DNA of 64,000 nucleotides from Nitratireductor soli (GCF_001050155.1 NZ_LFVY01000006.1:62001-126000); one strand, 5' to 3'. Positions 17,669 through 26,864 are shown, counted from the first letter of the stretch. Program-made: numbers and translations. The notes: generated by a model from the letters alone, not told the origin.

Positions 17669-20146
17669 ATGCCCGCGCAGTTTCCCCTTTGGCACGTTCG
17701 ATTTTGGCTGGCGCTTGCCGTTCTGCTGCAACTGGCGTTCGTCGCGCCGGCGCTCGCCCAGGGGACGGAAAGCCTGTTGGACAGCCAGCGCAAGGAAATC
17801 GCCAATGTCGAGCGCATGGTCGACAGGCTGGCCAGGCAGGTCGACGAACAGGCAACCGAGGATGGCAAGCTCGTCGAGATTCGGGTCGAACTGGAGCGTC
17901 TGGCGCGCGAAGTGTTCAACGCCAGCCTGGCCTTCCGTCCACGGCTGTCGGAAATCAATGGGCGGCTGGAACAGCTTGGCGCGGCGCGCGGCGAGGGTGA
18001 ACCCGCCGAGCCGGAGGCCGTGCTCAGCGAGCGCACGCGCCTGCTCGACGAGAAGGCCAGCTTCAACGTCCTGATCGGCGAAGCCGAGCGGCTGTCCGTG
18101 CGCATCAGCGGCGTCATCGACCATATCGCCCAGTTGCGGCGTGACCTGTTTGCCCGCACGCTTTCACGTCGCTACGACATTTCAGCCGCGCTCAATACGG
18201 ATGTGGCGGGCGAGTTCGCCGACGAGTTGCTGCAGGTCTATCGAACGGTTTCCTCCTGGCTCAGCTTTACGGTGAAGTACCGGCTGAAGCCGCTGATGCT
18301 GGCGACGTTCCTGGCCCTCGTTGCCGCACTTTGCCTGCTCGTCGGCGGGCGCCGGCTGTTCGGCGATTTCATCAAACCGGACCCCACGGAGGAAGCGCCG
18401 ACCTATCTCGGGCGCTTGTCGGTGGCGCTGTTTTCGACGCTCGTTCCCTCGGCCTCCTTCGCCATGCTGCTGGCCTCGGCCTACTATTTCCTCGATTATT
18501 TCCGGCTTTTGCGCACCGACATAGCCCCGCTGCTTTTCGCGTTCTTCACGGTCATTGTGCTGGTCTTCTTCGTCTACAGGCTGGCGCATGCGATCCTTGC
18601 GCCACGCATGGCGAACTGGCGCCTGTTGCCGGTTCGCTCGCATGCGGCGGGGCGGCTGGTGGCGCTGGCCGGCCTGACCGCTGCGGTGACCGGTTTCGAT
18701 TATTTCATGGACAGCGTCTATGTTCTGTTCGGCTCGCCGCTGTCTCTGACCGTGGCAACCAGCCTTCTGGCGACCATGAGCGTCGGGCTTCTGATCATCC
18801 TGATCGGCAATGTGAAGCCGTTCAGCGACGACGATGGACAGCCGAAATCCTGGCCGTCGAAATTCCGCTACCTGCTGTTTGCGCTGGGTGTGACCATCGT
18901 CGTGGCGGCGATGCTCGGCTATATCGGCTTCGCCCGCTTCCTCTCGCAGCAAATCGTCGTGACCGGGGCGATCCTGGCGACCATGTATATCGGTGTGCTG
19001 ACGGCAGGCGCCGTGGCCAGCGAGGGGGCCTTCGCCAAATCCTGGCTCGCCCGGCGGCTGGAGCGCTATTCGCCGTTTGACGAGACGACGCTCGACCAGC
19101 TCGGCCTGGTCGCGAGCATGATCATCAACGTGCTGGTCGTGTTGATCGGCGTGCCGCTGATCCTGCTGCAATGGGGTTTTCGCTGGGCGGATCTGACCGC
19201 CTGGAGTTATCGCCTCGCCGGGCAGATCCAAATCGGCTCGCTGTCCTTCTCGATCGTCGGCATCCTGACCGGCATCCTGGTGTTCGTTCTCGGCTATTTC
19301 TTTACGCGCTGGTTCCAGACCTGGCTCGACGGCTCGGTCATGGCGCGCAGCCGGATGGATTCGGGCGTGCGCAACTCGATCCGCACGGGCGTGGGCTATG
19401 TCGGGCTGGTGATCGCCGGCCTGATCGGCGTGTCGGCCGCCGGCATCAACCTTTCCAATCTGGCGCTGGTCGCCGGCGCCCTGTCTCTCGGCATCGGCTT
19501 CGGCCTGCAGAACATCGTCTCGAACTTCGTTTCCGGCCTGATCCTTCTGGCCGAGCGGCCGTTCAAGGCGGGCGATTGGATCGTCGCCGGCGGGGTTTCG
19601 GGCACGGTACGGAAGATTTCCGTGCGCGCGACGGAGATCGAGACCTTTCAGCGGCAAACGGTGATCCTGCCCAATTCCGAGCTGATCAATGCGGCGGTCG
19701 GCAACTGGACACACAAGAACAAGCTTGGCCGGATGGAGTTGGCGGTGGGTGTCGCCTACGGCTCCGATGTGCGCCGCGTGCATCAAATCCTGTTGGAGAT
19801 CGCCTCCGAGCACCCGCTGGTGCTGAAAAACCCCGAGCCGTTCGTGCTGTTTGCCGGTTTCGGCGATTCTTCGCTCGACTTCGAGATTCGCGTCTTCCTG
19901 TCGGATATCCTGACTCAACTCAAGGTGCAGAACGATATTCGCTTCGCCATTGTCGATGCGTTCGCTGCGGAAGGGATCGAAATTCCCTTTCCGCAGCGCG
20001 ACATTCATGTGCGGTCGGGTCATTTGCCCGTGGTCGGCGCAGCCGCGCCCGCGGCGCAGGAGCACAGCACGCCCGAGACGGCCACGCCTGGAGACGCGGC
20101 TCCACCCGGCAAGCCACGCCGCCGCCGCAAGGCCGATCCCGAATAG
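17669..20146 (+). CDS. MscS-family mechanosensitive channel with periplasmic DUF3772 domain
   Basis: 825-residue inner-membrane protein. A signal sequence (FWLALAVLLQLAFVAPALAQ) is followed by a coiled-coil periplasmic DUF3772-type region (about residues 35-190) and then many transmembrane helices. The MscS pore/upper-barrel domain is C-terminal, with the glycine-rich pore segment ALSLGIGFGLQNIVSNFVSG and the downstream 'ILPNSELINAAVGNWT'. It likely acts as an osmotic safety valve. The frame is open from 17555; the ATG at 17669 is chosen because it places the signal peptide first. The C-terminal tail is Pro/Ala/Arg-rich. Confidence 0.92.
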   Translation: MPAQFPLWHVRFWLALAVLLQLAFVAPALAQGTESLLDSQRKEIANVERMVDRLARQVDEQATEDGKLVEIRVELERLAREVFNASLAFRPRLSEINGRLEQLGAARGEGEPAEPEAVLSERTRLLDEKASFNVLIGEAERLSVRISGVIDHIAQLRRDLFARTLSRRYDISAALNTDVAGEFADELLQVYRTVSSWLSFTVKYRLKPLMLATFLALVAALCLLVGGRRLFGDFIKPDPTEEAPTYLGRLSVALFSTLVPSASFAMLLASAYYFLDYFRLLRTDIAPLLFAFFTVIVLVFFVYRLAHAILAPRMANWRLLPVRSHAAGRLVALAGLTAAVTGFDYFMDSVYVLFGSPLSLTVATSLLATMSVGLLIILIGNVKPFSDDDGQPKSWPSKFRYLLFALGVTIVVAAMLGYIGFARFLSQQIVVTGAILATMYIGVLTAGAVASEGAFAKSWLARRLERYSPFDETTLDQLGLVASMIINVLVVLIGVPLILLQWGFRWADLTAWSYRLAGQIQIGSLSFSIVGILTGILVFVLGYFFTRWFQTWLDGSVMARSRMDSGVRNSIRTGVGYVGLVIAGLIGVSAAGINLSNLALVAGALSLGIGFGLQNIVSNFVSGLILLAERPFKAGDWIVAGGVSGTVRKISVRATEIETFQRQTVILPNSELINAAVGNWTHKNKLGRMELAVGVAYGSDVRRVHQILLEIASEHPLVLKNPEPFVLFAGFGDSSLDFEIRVFLSDILTQLKVQNDIRFAIVDAFAAEGIEIPFPQRDIHVRSGHLPVVGAAAPAAQEHSTPETATPGDAAPPGKPRRRRKADPE

Positions 20147-20254
20147 ACGAAATTGCCTGAACAGGGCGTTCAGTTGCCGTTCACGTTGAAATCTCTATAA
20201 GCTGGTTGGAAAAAGGAGCTATGGCTCCGTTTGACAGGGGCGGTGGCAACACCG

Positions 20255-20527
20255 ATGAAACCGATGAAAAATGTTCTTCTCATGACCGCGGCGCTGCTGA
20301 TCTCGGGTGGCGTGGCGATGGCGGCCAGTGCGGTCAACCGCGACAGCGAACCGCGTACACTGGTGGTCACCGAGGGCGGCAGCCAGTCGGAACTGGTCGT
20401 CGGTCCCAGTGAGACCGTCGAGTTCTGCAACTCGGGTTGCTTCGTGACCCTGCCGAATGGTGACCGGGAAGTGCTGACCGGCTCCGAAACCATCGAGATT
20501 TCGGGCGGCCGCGGACGCATCCAATAG
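20255..20527 (+). CDS. Small secreted protein of unknown function
   Basis: About 90 residues: a signal peptide (MKNVLLMTAALLISGGVAMA) followed by a short mature domain with two close cysteines (EFCNSGCFVTLPNG). I do not recognise a named family. Two ATGs (20255, 20264) are both possible; the more upstream frame start at 20231 is less likely. It lies 108 bases after the MscS gene on the same strand. Confidence 0.7.
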   Translation: MKPMKNVLLMTAALLISGGVAMAASAVNRDSEPRTLVVTEGGSQSELVVGPSETVEFCNSGCFVTLPNGDREVLTGSETIEISGGRGRIQ

Positions 20528-20578
20528 TACCGGGGCGCTGAGCGTCCAAGGCAGCTTTTGCCTGAACAATCATTTTAT

Positions 20579-20620
20579 TGCATCGGCCCGAAAATCGGAA
20601 TCGATTTTCGGGCCGATGCA
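20579..20620. repeat. Perfect 19-bp hairpin with GAAT loop
   Basis: Arms 20579-20597 (TGCATCGGCCCGAAAATCG) and 20602-20620 are exactly complementary, with a four-base GAAT loop. It resembles a frequent rhizobial intergenic palindrome. The same loop (or its complement ATTC) recurs in modules A and B nearby. Confidence 0.75.
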
Positions 20621-20634
20621 TAGATTCAAAGTGG

Positions 20635-20778
20635 TAGAGCGTCCTTTGTGCGTCCGAATGGACGCACGGCGCTCTAGACCGGTTCATCGTTTCATGGAAA
20701 CGCTGCCCCGCTCTATCTGTTTGTTTTTCCGCATTTATGCAGACGTCAGGTGATTCCACCTGACTGCAAAATGCTCTA
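20635..20778 (+). repeat. Composite palindromic repeat R2 (modules A-C-B)
   Basis: Module A (20635-20676) runs TAGAGCG...CGCTCTA with inner stem GTGCGTCC-GAAT-GGACGCAC. Module C (about 20674-20713) is a degenerate form of the R3 hairpin. Module B (about 20711-20778) contains the perfect hairpin GTCAGGTG-ATTC-CACCTGAC and ends AAAATGCTCTA. The order and orientation of modules differ between copies, so this is a mosaic element. Confidence 0.8.
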
Positions 20779-20779
20779 G

Positions 20780-20809
20780 AAGGCCGCGCTCCTGCGCGGC
20801 CTTTTCTTT
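20780..20809 (+). terminator. Intrinsic terminator
   Basis: A 9-bp stem, AAGGCCGCG (20780-20788) with CGCGGCCTT (20795-20803), has a six-base loop and is followed by TTTTCTTT. It would stop transcription coming from the MscS/small secreted protein side before the envelope-sugar operon. Confidence 0.85.
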
Positions 20810-20929
20810 GGGTTGTTATAGAAGTGTTAAGCCTGATACCGGAATCCGGCTTTTTATGTTAAAGCAGACCGCGTCAATTCAGATTTCGGAAGCCCATTTC
20901 GCGTAGGTCGTTCTCCAAGGCGGGGTTGT

Positions 20930-21033
20930 TAGATCAGTTCATCAATTCCGTGAAACGATGAACTGATCTAACTATTTGTTTTCCGCATTTATGCGGACGT
21001 CAGATGTTTCCATCTGACTGCAAAATGCTTTAG
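20930..21033 (+). repeat. Composite palindromic repeat R3 (modules C-B) in the leader of the HAD-UbiA gene
   Basis: Module C is a perfect 14-bp hairpin: TAGATCAGTTCATC (20930-20943) with GATGAACTGATCTA (20957-20970). Module B follows, with the hairpin GTCAGATG-TTTC-CATCTGAC. Relative to R2 the B stem carries a compensated base-pair change (G-C to A-T), so pairing is preserved. Confidence 0.8.
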
Positions 21034-21042
21034 GGGGCTTTC

Positions 21043-22476
21043 ATGGACGCGCGATCCGAACGCAATGCGGTGCCACTTGCCGTCGATCTGGACGGCACAC
21101 TGATTGCGACCGATCTTTTGTGGGAGAGCCTGTTTCTTCTGCTGCGGCGCAAACCGTACTGTCTCTTCCTGCTGCCATTCTGGTTGCTGGGGGGAAAAGC
21201 ACGGCTGAAATGCGCCATCGCCGAGCGTGTGGAGCTGGACCCGGCCGGCCTGCCTTACCGGCAGGATCTGCTTGCGCGACTTCGCGAAGACAAGGCCGAG
21301 GGTCGGCACATCGTGCTGGCAACGGCGGCCCCAAAGAAGTTCGCCGAGGCGGTGGCGGCGCATCTGGGCGTTTTCGATTCGGTCATTTCGACCGAGCCGG
21401 GGCGAAACATGGCCTCGCGGATCAAGCGCGAGGCGCTGGTCAGCGTCTTCGGCGATGGCGGATTTGATTATGCGGGCAACAGCCGCGCCGACGTGGCCGT
21501 GTTCGACGCGGCGCGCCGGGCGGTCGTCGTTGCGCCGGACCGCGCGGCGGCGCGCTGGCACAAAGCCAATGGCGGCGAGCTGTTTGCCGGCGAGAAGCCG
21601 ACCCTGAAGACCTATGTAAAGATGCTCAGAGCGCATCAATGGCTGAAGAACACGCTGATCTTCGTGCCGCTGATCCTCAATCACGACTACCTCGATCCGC
21701 ACATGATGGCGCTTGGGTTCCTGGCCTTCGTTGCGTTCAGTTTTGCCGCATCGGCGATCTATATCCTCAACGATTTCTTCGATCTGGCGCTCGACCGGCG
21801 GCATCCGACGAAATCCAAACGTCCATTCGCCAGCGGCGTGTTGTCGATCCCCTTCGGCTTTGCCGCGATGATCGGCCTGCTGGTGGTGAGTGTCGTCACC
21901 GCGACCTTCCTGCCGCCGCTCTTCGGTGCTGTACTGTTCGCCTATCTGGTCGCCACCACGGCCTATTCCTTGTCGATCAAGCGCATGCTTCTCATCGACG
22001 TCCTGACGCTGGCGGGGCTCTATACGTTGCGCATCCTCGCCGGCAGTGCGGCGACCGGCATCGGCGTCTCGTTCTGGCTGCTCGCCTTCTCGGTGTTCTT
22101 CTTCCTCTCGCTGGCGCTGGTGAAACGCTATGTGGAACTGCGGTCGACGGAGTTGTCGATCGGCGAGCGCATTGCCGGGCGCGGCTACCGGACCGAGGAC
22201 CAGGAGGTGATTGCGCAGGCCGGCATGGCGTCGGCCTTCTCATCGGCGATGGTGCTGGCGCTGTACATCGAAAGCAGCGCGGTGCGCGAACTCTACGAGC
22301 GGCCATGGCTGATCTGGCCTCTGTGCCCGATCGTGCTCTACATCACCATTCGCATGTGGGTTCTGGCGCGCCGCAACGAGATGCATGACGATCCGATCGT
22401 CTTCATCATCAGCGACTGGCGCAGCCAGCTGATCGGCGGCTTCGGCGCCTTCCTCCTGTTTTACGCAGGATTGTAG
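21043..22476 (+). CDS. HAD phosphatase-UbiA prenyltransferase fusion (DPPR-synthase-like)
   Basis: 477-residue membrane protein. Residues 1-180 form a HAD-type domain with the nucleophile motif DLDGT (15-19) and late motif FGDGGFDYAGNS. Residues about 190-477 form a UbiA prenyltransferase domain with the Asp-rich motif NDFFDLALD (243-251) followed by HPTKSKRP, which resembles mycobacterial decaprenyl-phosphate phosphoribosyltransferase rather than ubiquinone UbiA. The inferred reaction is transfer of phosphoribose from PRPP to polyprenyl phosphate; the HAD domain could then remove the 5-phosphate, a job done by a separate enzyme in mycobacteria. AGGGGG precedes the ATG. It is the first gene of a five-gene plus-strand run. 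Confidence 0.82.
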   Translation: MDARSERNAVPLAVDLDGTLIATDLLWESLFLLLRRKPYCLFLLPFWLLGGKARLKCAIAERVELDPAGLPYRQDLLARLREDKAEGRHIVLATAAPKKFAEAVAAHLGVFDSVISTEPGRNMASRIKREALVSVFGDGGFDYAGNSRADVAVFDAARRAVVVAPDRAAARWHKANGGELFAGEKPTLKTYVKMLRAHQWLKNTLIFVPLILNHDYLDPHMMALGFLAFVAFSFAASAIYILNDFFDLALDRRHPTKSKRPFASGVLSIPFGFAAMIGLLVVSVVTATFLPPLFGAVLFAYLVATTAYSLSIKRMLLIDVLTLAGLYTLRILAGSAATGIGVSFWLLAFSVFFFLSLALVKRYVELRSTELSIGERIAGRGYRTEDQEVIAQAGMASAFSSAMVLALYIESSAVRELYERPWLIWPLCPIVLYITIRMWVLARRNEMHDDPIVFIISDWRSQLIGGFGAFLLFYAGL

Positions 22477-22478
22477 GA

Positions 22479-23828
22479 ATGGGCGATTATTCCGCATTCG
22501 GCCTGGTGCGCCACAACAAGGCGCGGGTGATGTCGGCGGCTGAGGCCATCGAACGCCTGGGTGCCGGAAACGGGCTGCCATCGTCGGTTCTGCCCTACGG
22601 CAACGGCCGTTCCTATGGCGATACGTGCCTCAACGACGCGGGAACGCTGATCGACATGCGGCCGATGAACCGCATCATCGCCTTCGATGCGGATAGCGGT
22701 GTGGTGACGGCACAGGCGGGGCTGATGTTGTCGGACCTGATCGCCCATGTGGCGCCGCAAGGCTGGTTTCCGCCTGTCGTGCCAGGCACGCAGTTCATCA
22801 CGCTCGGCGGGGCCATCGCCAACGATGTGCACGGCAAGAACCATCATCGACGCGGCACGTTCGGCTGTCACGTCGTCTCCTTCACGCTGTTGCGCTCCGA
22901 TGGCCGGACACGCCGTTGCAGCCTCGACGAAAACGCCGAACTTTTCCGCGCGACGATCGGCGGCATGGGGCTGACGGGTCTGATCGTCACCGCGACGGTC
23001 CAGCTCATGAAGGTCGGCGCGGCGGATGTCGACGAGCGGGTGCGCGGATTTTCCGGGCTCGGCGAATATTTCGATCTGGCCGAACAGGCCGATGCCGAGA
23101 ATGAATACGCCGTCGCCTGGATCGACCAGCTTGCCGGCGGGGCCAGGGCAGGGCGCGGCTTCCTGTTGACGGCAAACCACGCGACGGACGGGGAACCCTT
23201 CAAACCGGCCTCGCGGCGTCGTCTGTCCGTGCCGTTCCGTCCGCCGGTCAATCTCTTGAACCGCTGGTCGCTGCGCCTGTTCAACGGCGCCTTCGCCTGG
23301 CAGAAAGGCCGCGCCGAGGGGATACGGCGCGCGTCCTATGCAAGCTATTTCTTTCCGCTCGACGCGGTGCGCCACTGGAACCGGCTCTACGGACCGCGCG
23401 GTCTCCTGCAGCACCAGAGCGTGGTGCCCTTCGCGTCGGCGCGGCAGACCATCCCGGCCATGATGGCGGCGGCGCGCGATGCGGGGCAGGCCTCGTTCCT
23501 GACAGTCTTGAAGCGGTTCGGCGACACGGCATCGCCGGGACTGCTGTCGTTTCCCAGGCCGGGCTACACGCTGACGCTCGATTTTTCCAATGCGGGTGCT
23601 GCAACGAATGCGCTGTTCGAGCGGCTCGATCGGATGACGGTCGATGCCGGTGGCGCGGTCAATCCCTACAAGGATGCGCGCATGGGGGCTGCCCTGTTCG
23701 ACGCTTCCTTCGGGCGGTGGCGCGATGTCGAGGCGCTACGCGATCCGGTGTTCCTGTCGGATTTCTGGCGGCGCACGGCGTTGCAGCTGGGTTCCTCTCA
23801 GAATGGAGGGCGGCATGCGGCCGAATAG
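22479..23828 (+). CDS. FAD-linked oxidoreductase, DprE1-like
   Basis: 449-residue FAD-binding PCMH-type flavoenzyme. The FAD-binding segment PYGNGRSYGD (39-48) and VVPGTQFITLGGAIANDVHG are followed by HGKNHH (118-123), the same block as in mycobacterial DprE1, which oxidises decaprenyl-phosphoryl-ribose at C2. The C-terminal lysine block is also kept (YKDAR vs AKDSR). The position matching DprE1 Cys387 appears to be Thr (GYTLTLDF vs GWNICVDF, from memory). It starts two bases after the UbiA stop, so the two are coupled. A DprE2-type reductase partner would be needed; the downstream SDR is a candidate. Confidence 0.82.
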   Translation: MGDYSAFGLVRHNKARVMSAAEAIERLGAGNGLPSSVLPYGNGRSYGDTCLNDAGTLIDMRPMNRIIAFDADSGVVTAQAGLMLSDLIAHVAPQGWFPPVVPGTQFITLGGAIANDVHGKNHHRRGTFGCHVVSFTLLRSDGRTRRCSLDENAELFRATIGGMGLTGLIVTATVQLMKVGAADVDERVRGFSGLGEYFDLAEQADAENEYAVAWIDQLAGGARAGRGFLLTANHATDGEPFKPASRRRLSVPFRPPVNLLNRWSLRLFNGAFAWQKGRAEGIRRASYASYFFPLDAVRHWNRLYGPRGLLQHQSVVPFASARQTIPAMMAAARDAGQASFLTVLKRFGDTASPGLLSFPRPGYTLTLDFSNAGAATNALFERLDRMTVDAGGAVNPYKDARMGAALFDASFGRWRDVEALRDPVFLSDFWRRTALQLGSSQNGGRHAAE

Positions 23829-23939
23829 GCGCATAAGGGTCATCGCGCGCCGTAAACTTCACGCGATGAGCGCAATTTTTCCTTTCCGCTTCACGGTTTG
23901 TTTGCGTGAACGGGTTATGACAGGCACGGGCGGGATACG

Positions 23940-24377
23940 ATGAAATACATACCCTTCATACTTTTCACGGTGATGACCAACGCGGCCGCGCAGCTGATGC
24001 TGAAGCACGGCATGATGACGCTCGGGCCGCTGACTTTCGCCGGCGACAACCCGATCCTGAAGGTCCTGCAGATCGTCTTCAGTCCGTGGATTTTCGCTGG
24101 CCTCAGCGTGTTCGTCATCTCCATGGCCTCGCATCTCTACGTGCTGTCGAAGGTCGAGCTGTCCTTCGCCTATCCGTTCCTGAGCCTCGCCTATGTGGCC
24201 GTCGCCGTGTTCGCCTATTTCCTCTTCCATGAGGATCTGAACGCCTACCGCATCGGCGGCATCGCGCTGATCTGCATCGGCACGGTGCTGATCGCCCAGA
24301 GCGGCCGCGATAAGCCCGAGCAGGAGGCGGCGCTCTCCAAAGACAAACTGCAGTCCGAAAGGTCGATCATCCAATGA
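23940..24377 (+). CDS. Small EamA/SMR-type membrane transporter
   Basis: 145-residue protein with four predicted transmembrane helices and a charged cytoplasmic C-terminal tail. Its features (YIPFILFTVMTNAAAQLMLK at the N-terminus, LSKVELSFAYPFLSLAYVAV in the middle) match the DMT/SMR group that includes ArnE/ArnF-type undecaprenyl-sugar flippases. In this cluster a role in flipping a polyprenyl-phosphate sugar is plausible. The stop overlaps the next start by four bases (ATGA). Confidence 0.78.
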   Translation: MKYIPFILFTVMTNAAAQLMLKHGMMTLGPLTFAGDNPILKVLQIVFSPWIFAGLSVFVISMASHLYVLSKVELSFAYPFLSLAYVAVAVFAYFLFHEDLNAYRIGGIALICIGTVLIAQSGRDKPEQEAALSKDKLQSERSIIQ

Positions 24378-25381
24378 GACATGTTATTTTCGGCGGCGAC
24401 GGCTTTGTCGGCCGCCATCTGGCTCCCAAGCTCATCGCCGATGGCGAGGAGGTCATCGTCGCCGACATCGTCAAGAGCGACCTCACGCATTACCGCAAAG
24501 CCAAGTTCGTCCATTGCGACGTGACCGACCCGGCCGCCATCCAGGCACTCGGCATCAAGCCCGACGACATGGTCTACAATCTGTCGGCCAAGATGCTGTC
24601 GCCGATCCAGGTGCGCGCCAAGCGGCATGACTTCTTCTATCCGGTGAATTATCACGGCACCGCCCACATCATGGAGGCGATGGACAAGGCCGGGGCTTCG
24701 CGGCTCGTCCACTTCACCACCGACATGATCTACGGCCACACCGTGACCTATCCGATGACCGAGGACCATCCGGTCTCGCCGCTCGGCGAATATGGCCAGT
24801 CGAAGCTCGACACCGAGGTTCTGGCCAGCGATTGGCGCAAGCGCGGCATGAACATCTCGCTGTTCCGCCCGCGGCTGATCATCGGGCCCGGCCGCCTCGG
24901 CATCCTGGAAAAGCTGTTCAAGCTGGTCGACATGAACCTGCCGGTGCCGATGATCGGCTCGGGCAAGAACCCGTATCAATTCATCTCGGTGTTCGATTGC
25001 GCGGAAGCTGCGCGGCTCGCCTGGAAGGCGGGGGTGCCGAACCAGGCCTACAATCTGGGCTCGCTCAACCCGCCGCCGGTGCGCAAGCTGCTTGGCGATC
25101 TCGTCAAGCATGCCGGTTCGAAGTCGTTCCTTCTGCCGACGCCCGGCTGGGCGGTGAAGCGGACGCTCGACCTGCTCGACGCGATGAACATGCCGCTGAT
25201 GGACCCCGAACAATATCTGATCGCCGACGAGATGTGCGTGCTGGACGTCTCCAAGGGCGAACGGGATCTGGGCTGGGTGCCGCAATACAATGACGGGGAC
25301 ATGCTGATCGCCGCCTATGACGAGTACCGCGCCAAGAAAGACGGCCGGACCGTCGGTGCGCACCAGGTTCCAGCCGAATAG
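24374..25381 (+). CDS. NAD-dependent epimerase/dehydratase (extended SDR)
   Basis: 335-residue extended short-chain dehydrogenase. The nucleotide-binding motif GGDGFVG is at residues 7-13 and the catalytic YGQSK pair (Y140, K144) is present, with an upstream 'FTTDMIYG' Thr replacing the usual Ser. The substrate is unknown; sugar-nucleotide or polyprenyl-sugar modification is expected. It is translationally coupled to the transporter gene. It could act as the reductase partner (DprE2 role) of the FAD enzyme, but DprE2 itself is a shorter classical SDR, so this remains open. Confidence 0.82.
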   Translation: MRHVIFGGDGFVGRHLAPKLIADGEEVIVADIVKSDLTHYRKAKFVHCDVTDPAAIQALGIKPDDMVYNLSAKMLSPIQVRAKRHDFFYPVNYHGTAHIMEAMDKAGASRLVHFTTDMIYGHTVTYPMTEDHPVSPLGEYGQSKLDTEVLASDWRKRGMNISLFRPRLIIGPGRLGILEKLFKLVDMNLPVPMIGSGKNPYQFISVFDCAEAARLAWKAGVPNQAYNLGSLNPPPVRKLLGDLVKHAGSKSFLLPTPGWAVKRTLDLLDAMNMPLMDPEQYLIADEMCVLDVSKGERDLGWVPQYNDGDMLIAAYDEYRAKKDGRTVGAHQVPAE

Positions 25382-25391
25382 GGAGGTCTCG

Positions 25392-26864
25392 ATGACCGTG
25401 ATTGCTAAAACAGAGACGAGTGGAGCCAGGCCCGTGATGAATGCACCGGAACTTGCGCCGAAGACGATCGTCAAGCCGAACCTTCTGACGGTGGAGGACG
25501 CCAAGGCGCTCGACATCGAGCGCATGACGGAGCTGTTCAAGGCGCATCTGAACCCTGGCCAGTTGCACTTCATGAAGCTGCTCGGCTTCCACAAGGTGAA
25601 GATCGAGACCGCCGAAGGCATGTACTACATCGATCAGAACGGCCGGAAAATCCTCGATTTCTTTGGCGGCTTCGGTTCGCTGGCCTTCGGCCACAACCAT
25701 CCGCGCATTCTCGAGGCGCGGACGAAATTCCAGGCTGAGAAGCGGCACGAGATCGCCATAGCCTTCATGTCGCAATACGCCACGGCGCTGGCCAGCAATC
25801 TGGCCGCCTGCTCGCCGGGCGAACTCGACATGGTGTTTCTCGGCTCGTCCGGTTCCGAGGCGATGGAAGCGGCGGTGAAGCTTGCCGAGCGGGCGGCGGG
25901 ACCGAAGCGGCCGAAGATCGTCTATGCGGAAAACTCCTTCCACGGCAAGACGAAGGGTGTTCTGACCATCACGGACGGACAGCTCTACCGTGGCGAATTC
26001 CGCCTGACCGACAATACGGTGCGCGTGCCTTTCGGCGACATCGACGCCATCGAGACGGCCTTCCGCACCGATCCGGAAATCGGCGCCATCGTGCTGGAGA
26101 CCGTCCAGGGGGGCGGTGGCATCAACGAGGCGCCGCGCGAATTCTGGCAGAAGCTGCGCCAATTGTGCAACCAGTATGGTGTCATCTGGGTGGCAGACGA
26201 GGTGCAGTGCGGCTATGGACGCACCGGACGCTTCTATGCCTTTGAGCATTATGATGTGGTTCCCGACATCACGGCGCTGGCCAAGTCGCTCGGCGCCGGC
26301 AAGGCGGCCATCGCGGCGATGATCGCCAGGCGCGACATCTACATGAAGGCCTATGGCACGCCTAAGACGGCGATGATCCACGCCATGGCGACATTCGGCG
26401 GCATCGGCGAGGCTTGCGCCACGGCCATCGAGGGCGTCAATGTCCTTTATGACGAGGCGCTGATGGAAAACGCCGACGCGGTCGGTGCCCATCTCGTCGA
26501 GCGTCTGAACGCGCTGAAGGACAAGTACCCGCGCATCATCAAGGATATCCGTGGGCGCGGCTGCATGGTGGGCCTGGAGTTCCACGATTTCTCGCAGACG
26601 CTGCCGGCGGTGCTGCGGCCGGTCGTCGGCATGCTCGACGACAAGTTGAAGGGGTCGCTGTCCGGCTTCGTCGGTGCGCTTCTGTTGCGCGATTACGACG
26701 TGCTGGTGGCCTTCACCGAATACAACCGCAACGTCATCCGCCTTCTGCCACCGCTGATCGTCGGGCGCGACCATGTCGACAAGCTGGTGGATGCGCTCGA
26801 TGCGCTGCTCGGGCGCGGCGTTGTTTCCATCGTCAAGGACTTCGTCAAGAGCCAGGTGAAGTAG
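25392..26864 (+). CDS. Class III (aspartate-family) PLP aminotransferase
   Basis: 490-residue class III aminotransferase. PLP-binding features are visible: GSSGSEAMEAAVKLAE (phosphate binding), 'WVADEVQCGYGRTGRFYAFE' with the cofactor-ring Asp, and the Schiff-base Lys in AKSLGAGK at about residue 298. The ATG at 25392 follows GGGAGG; an in-frame extension that overlaps the SDR gene is not needed. It is the last gene of the cluster, followed by a terminator. Its presence suggests the lipid-linked sugar or a related metabolite is aminated; the substrate is unknown. Confidence 0.85.
   Translation: MTVIAKTETSGARPVMNAPELAPKTIVKPNLLTVEDAKALDIERMTELFKAHLNPGQLHFMKLLGFHKVKIETAEGMYYIDQNGRKILDFFGGFGSLAFGHNHPRILEARTKFQAEKRHEIAIAFMSQYATALASNLAACSPGELDMVFLGSSGSEAMEAAVKLAERAAGPKRPKIVYAENSFHGKTKGVLTITDGQLYRGEFRLTDNTVRVPFGDIDAIETAFRTDPEIGAIVLETVQGGGGINEAPREFWQKLRQLCNQYGVIWVADEVQCGYGRTGRFYAFEHYDVVPDITALAKSLGAGKAAIAAMIARRDIYMKAYGTPKTAMIHAMATFGGIGEACATAIEGVNVLYDEALMENADAVGAHLVERLNALKDKYPRIIKDIRGRGCMVGLEFHDFSQTLPAVLRPVVGMLDDKLKGSLSGFVGALLLRDYDVLVAFTEYNRNVIRLLPPLIVGRDHVDKLVDALDALLGRGVVSIVKDFVKSQVK

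Larger units (their letters stand above)
20528..21042. other. Intergenic region packed with palindromic elements
   Basis: This 515-bp spacer contains, in order, a 19-bp perfect hairpin (20579-20620), composite repeat R2 (20635-20778), an intrinsic terminator (20780-20809) and composite repeat R3 (20930-21033). R3 ends 10 bases before the start codon of the HAD-UbiA gene, so it is probably transcribed as its leader. No protein-coding gene was seen. Confidence 0.8.
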
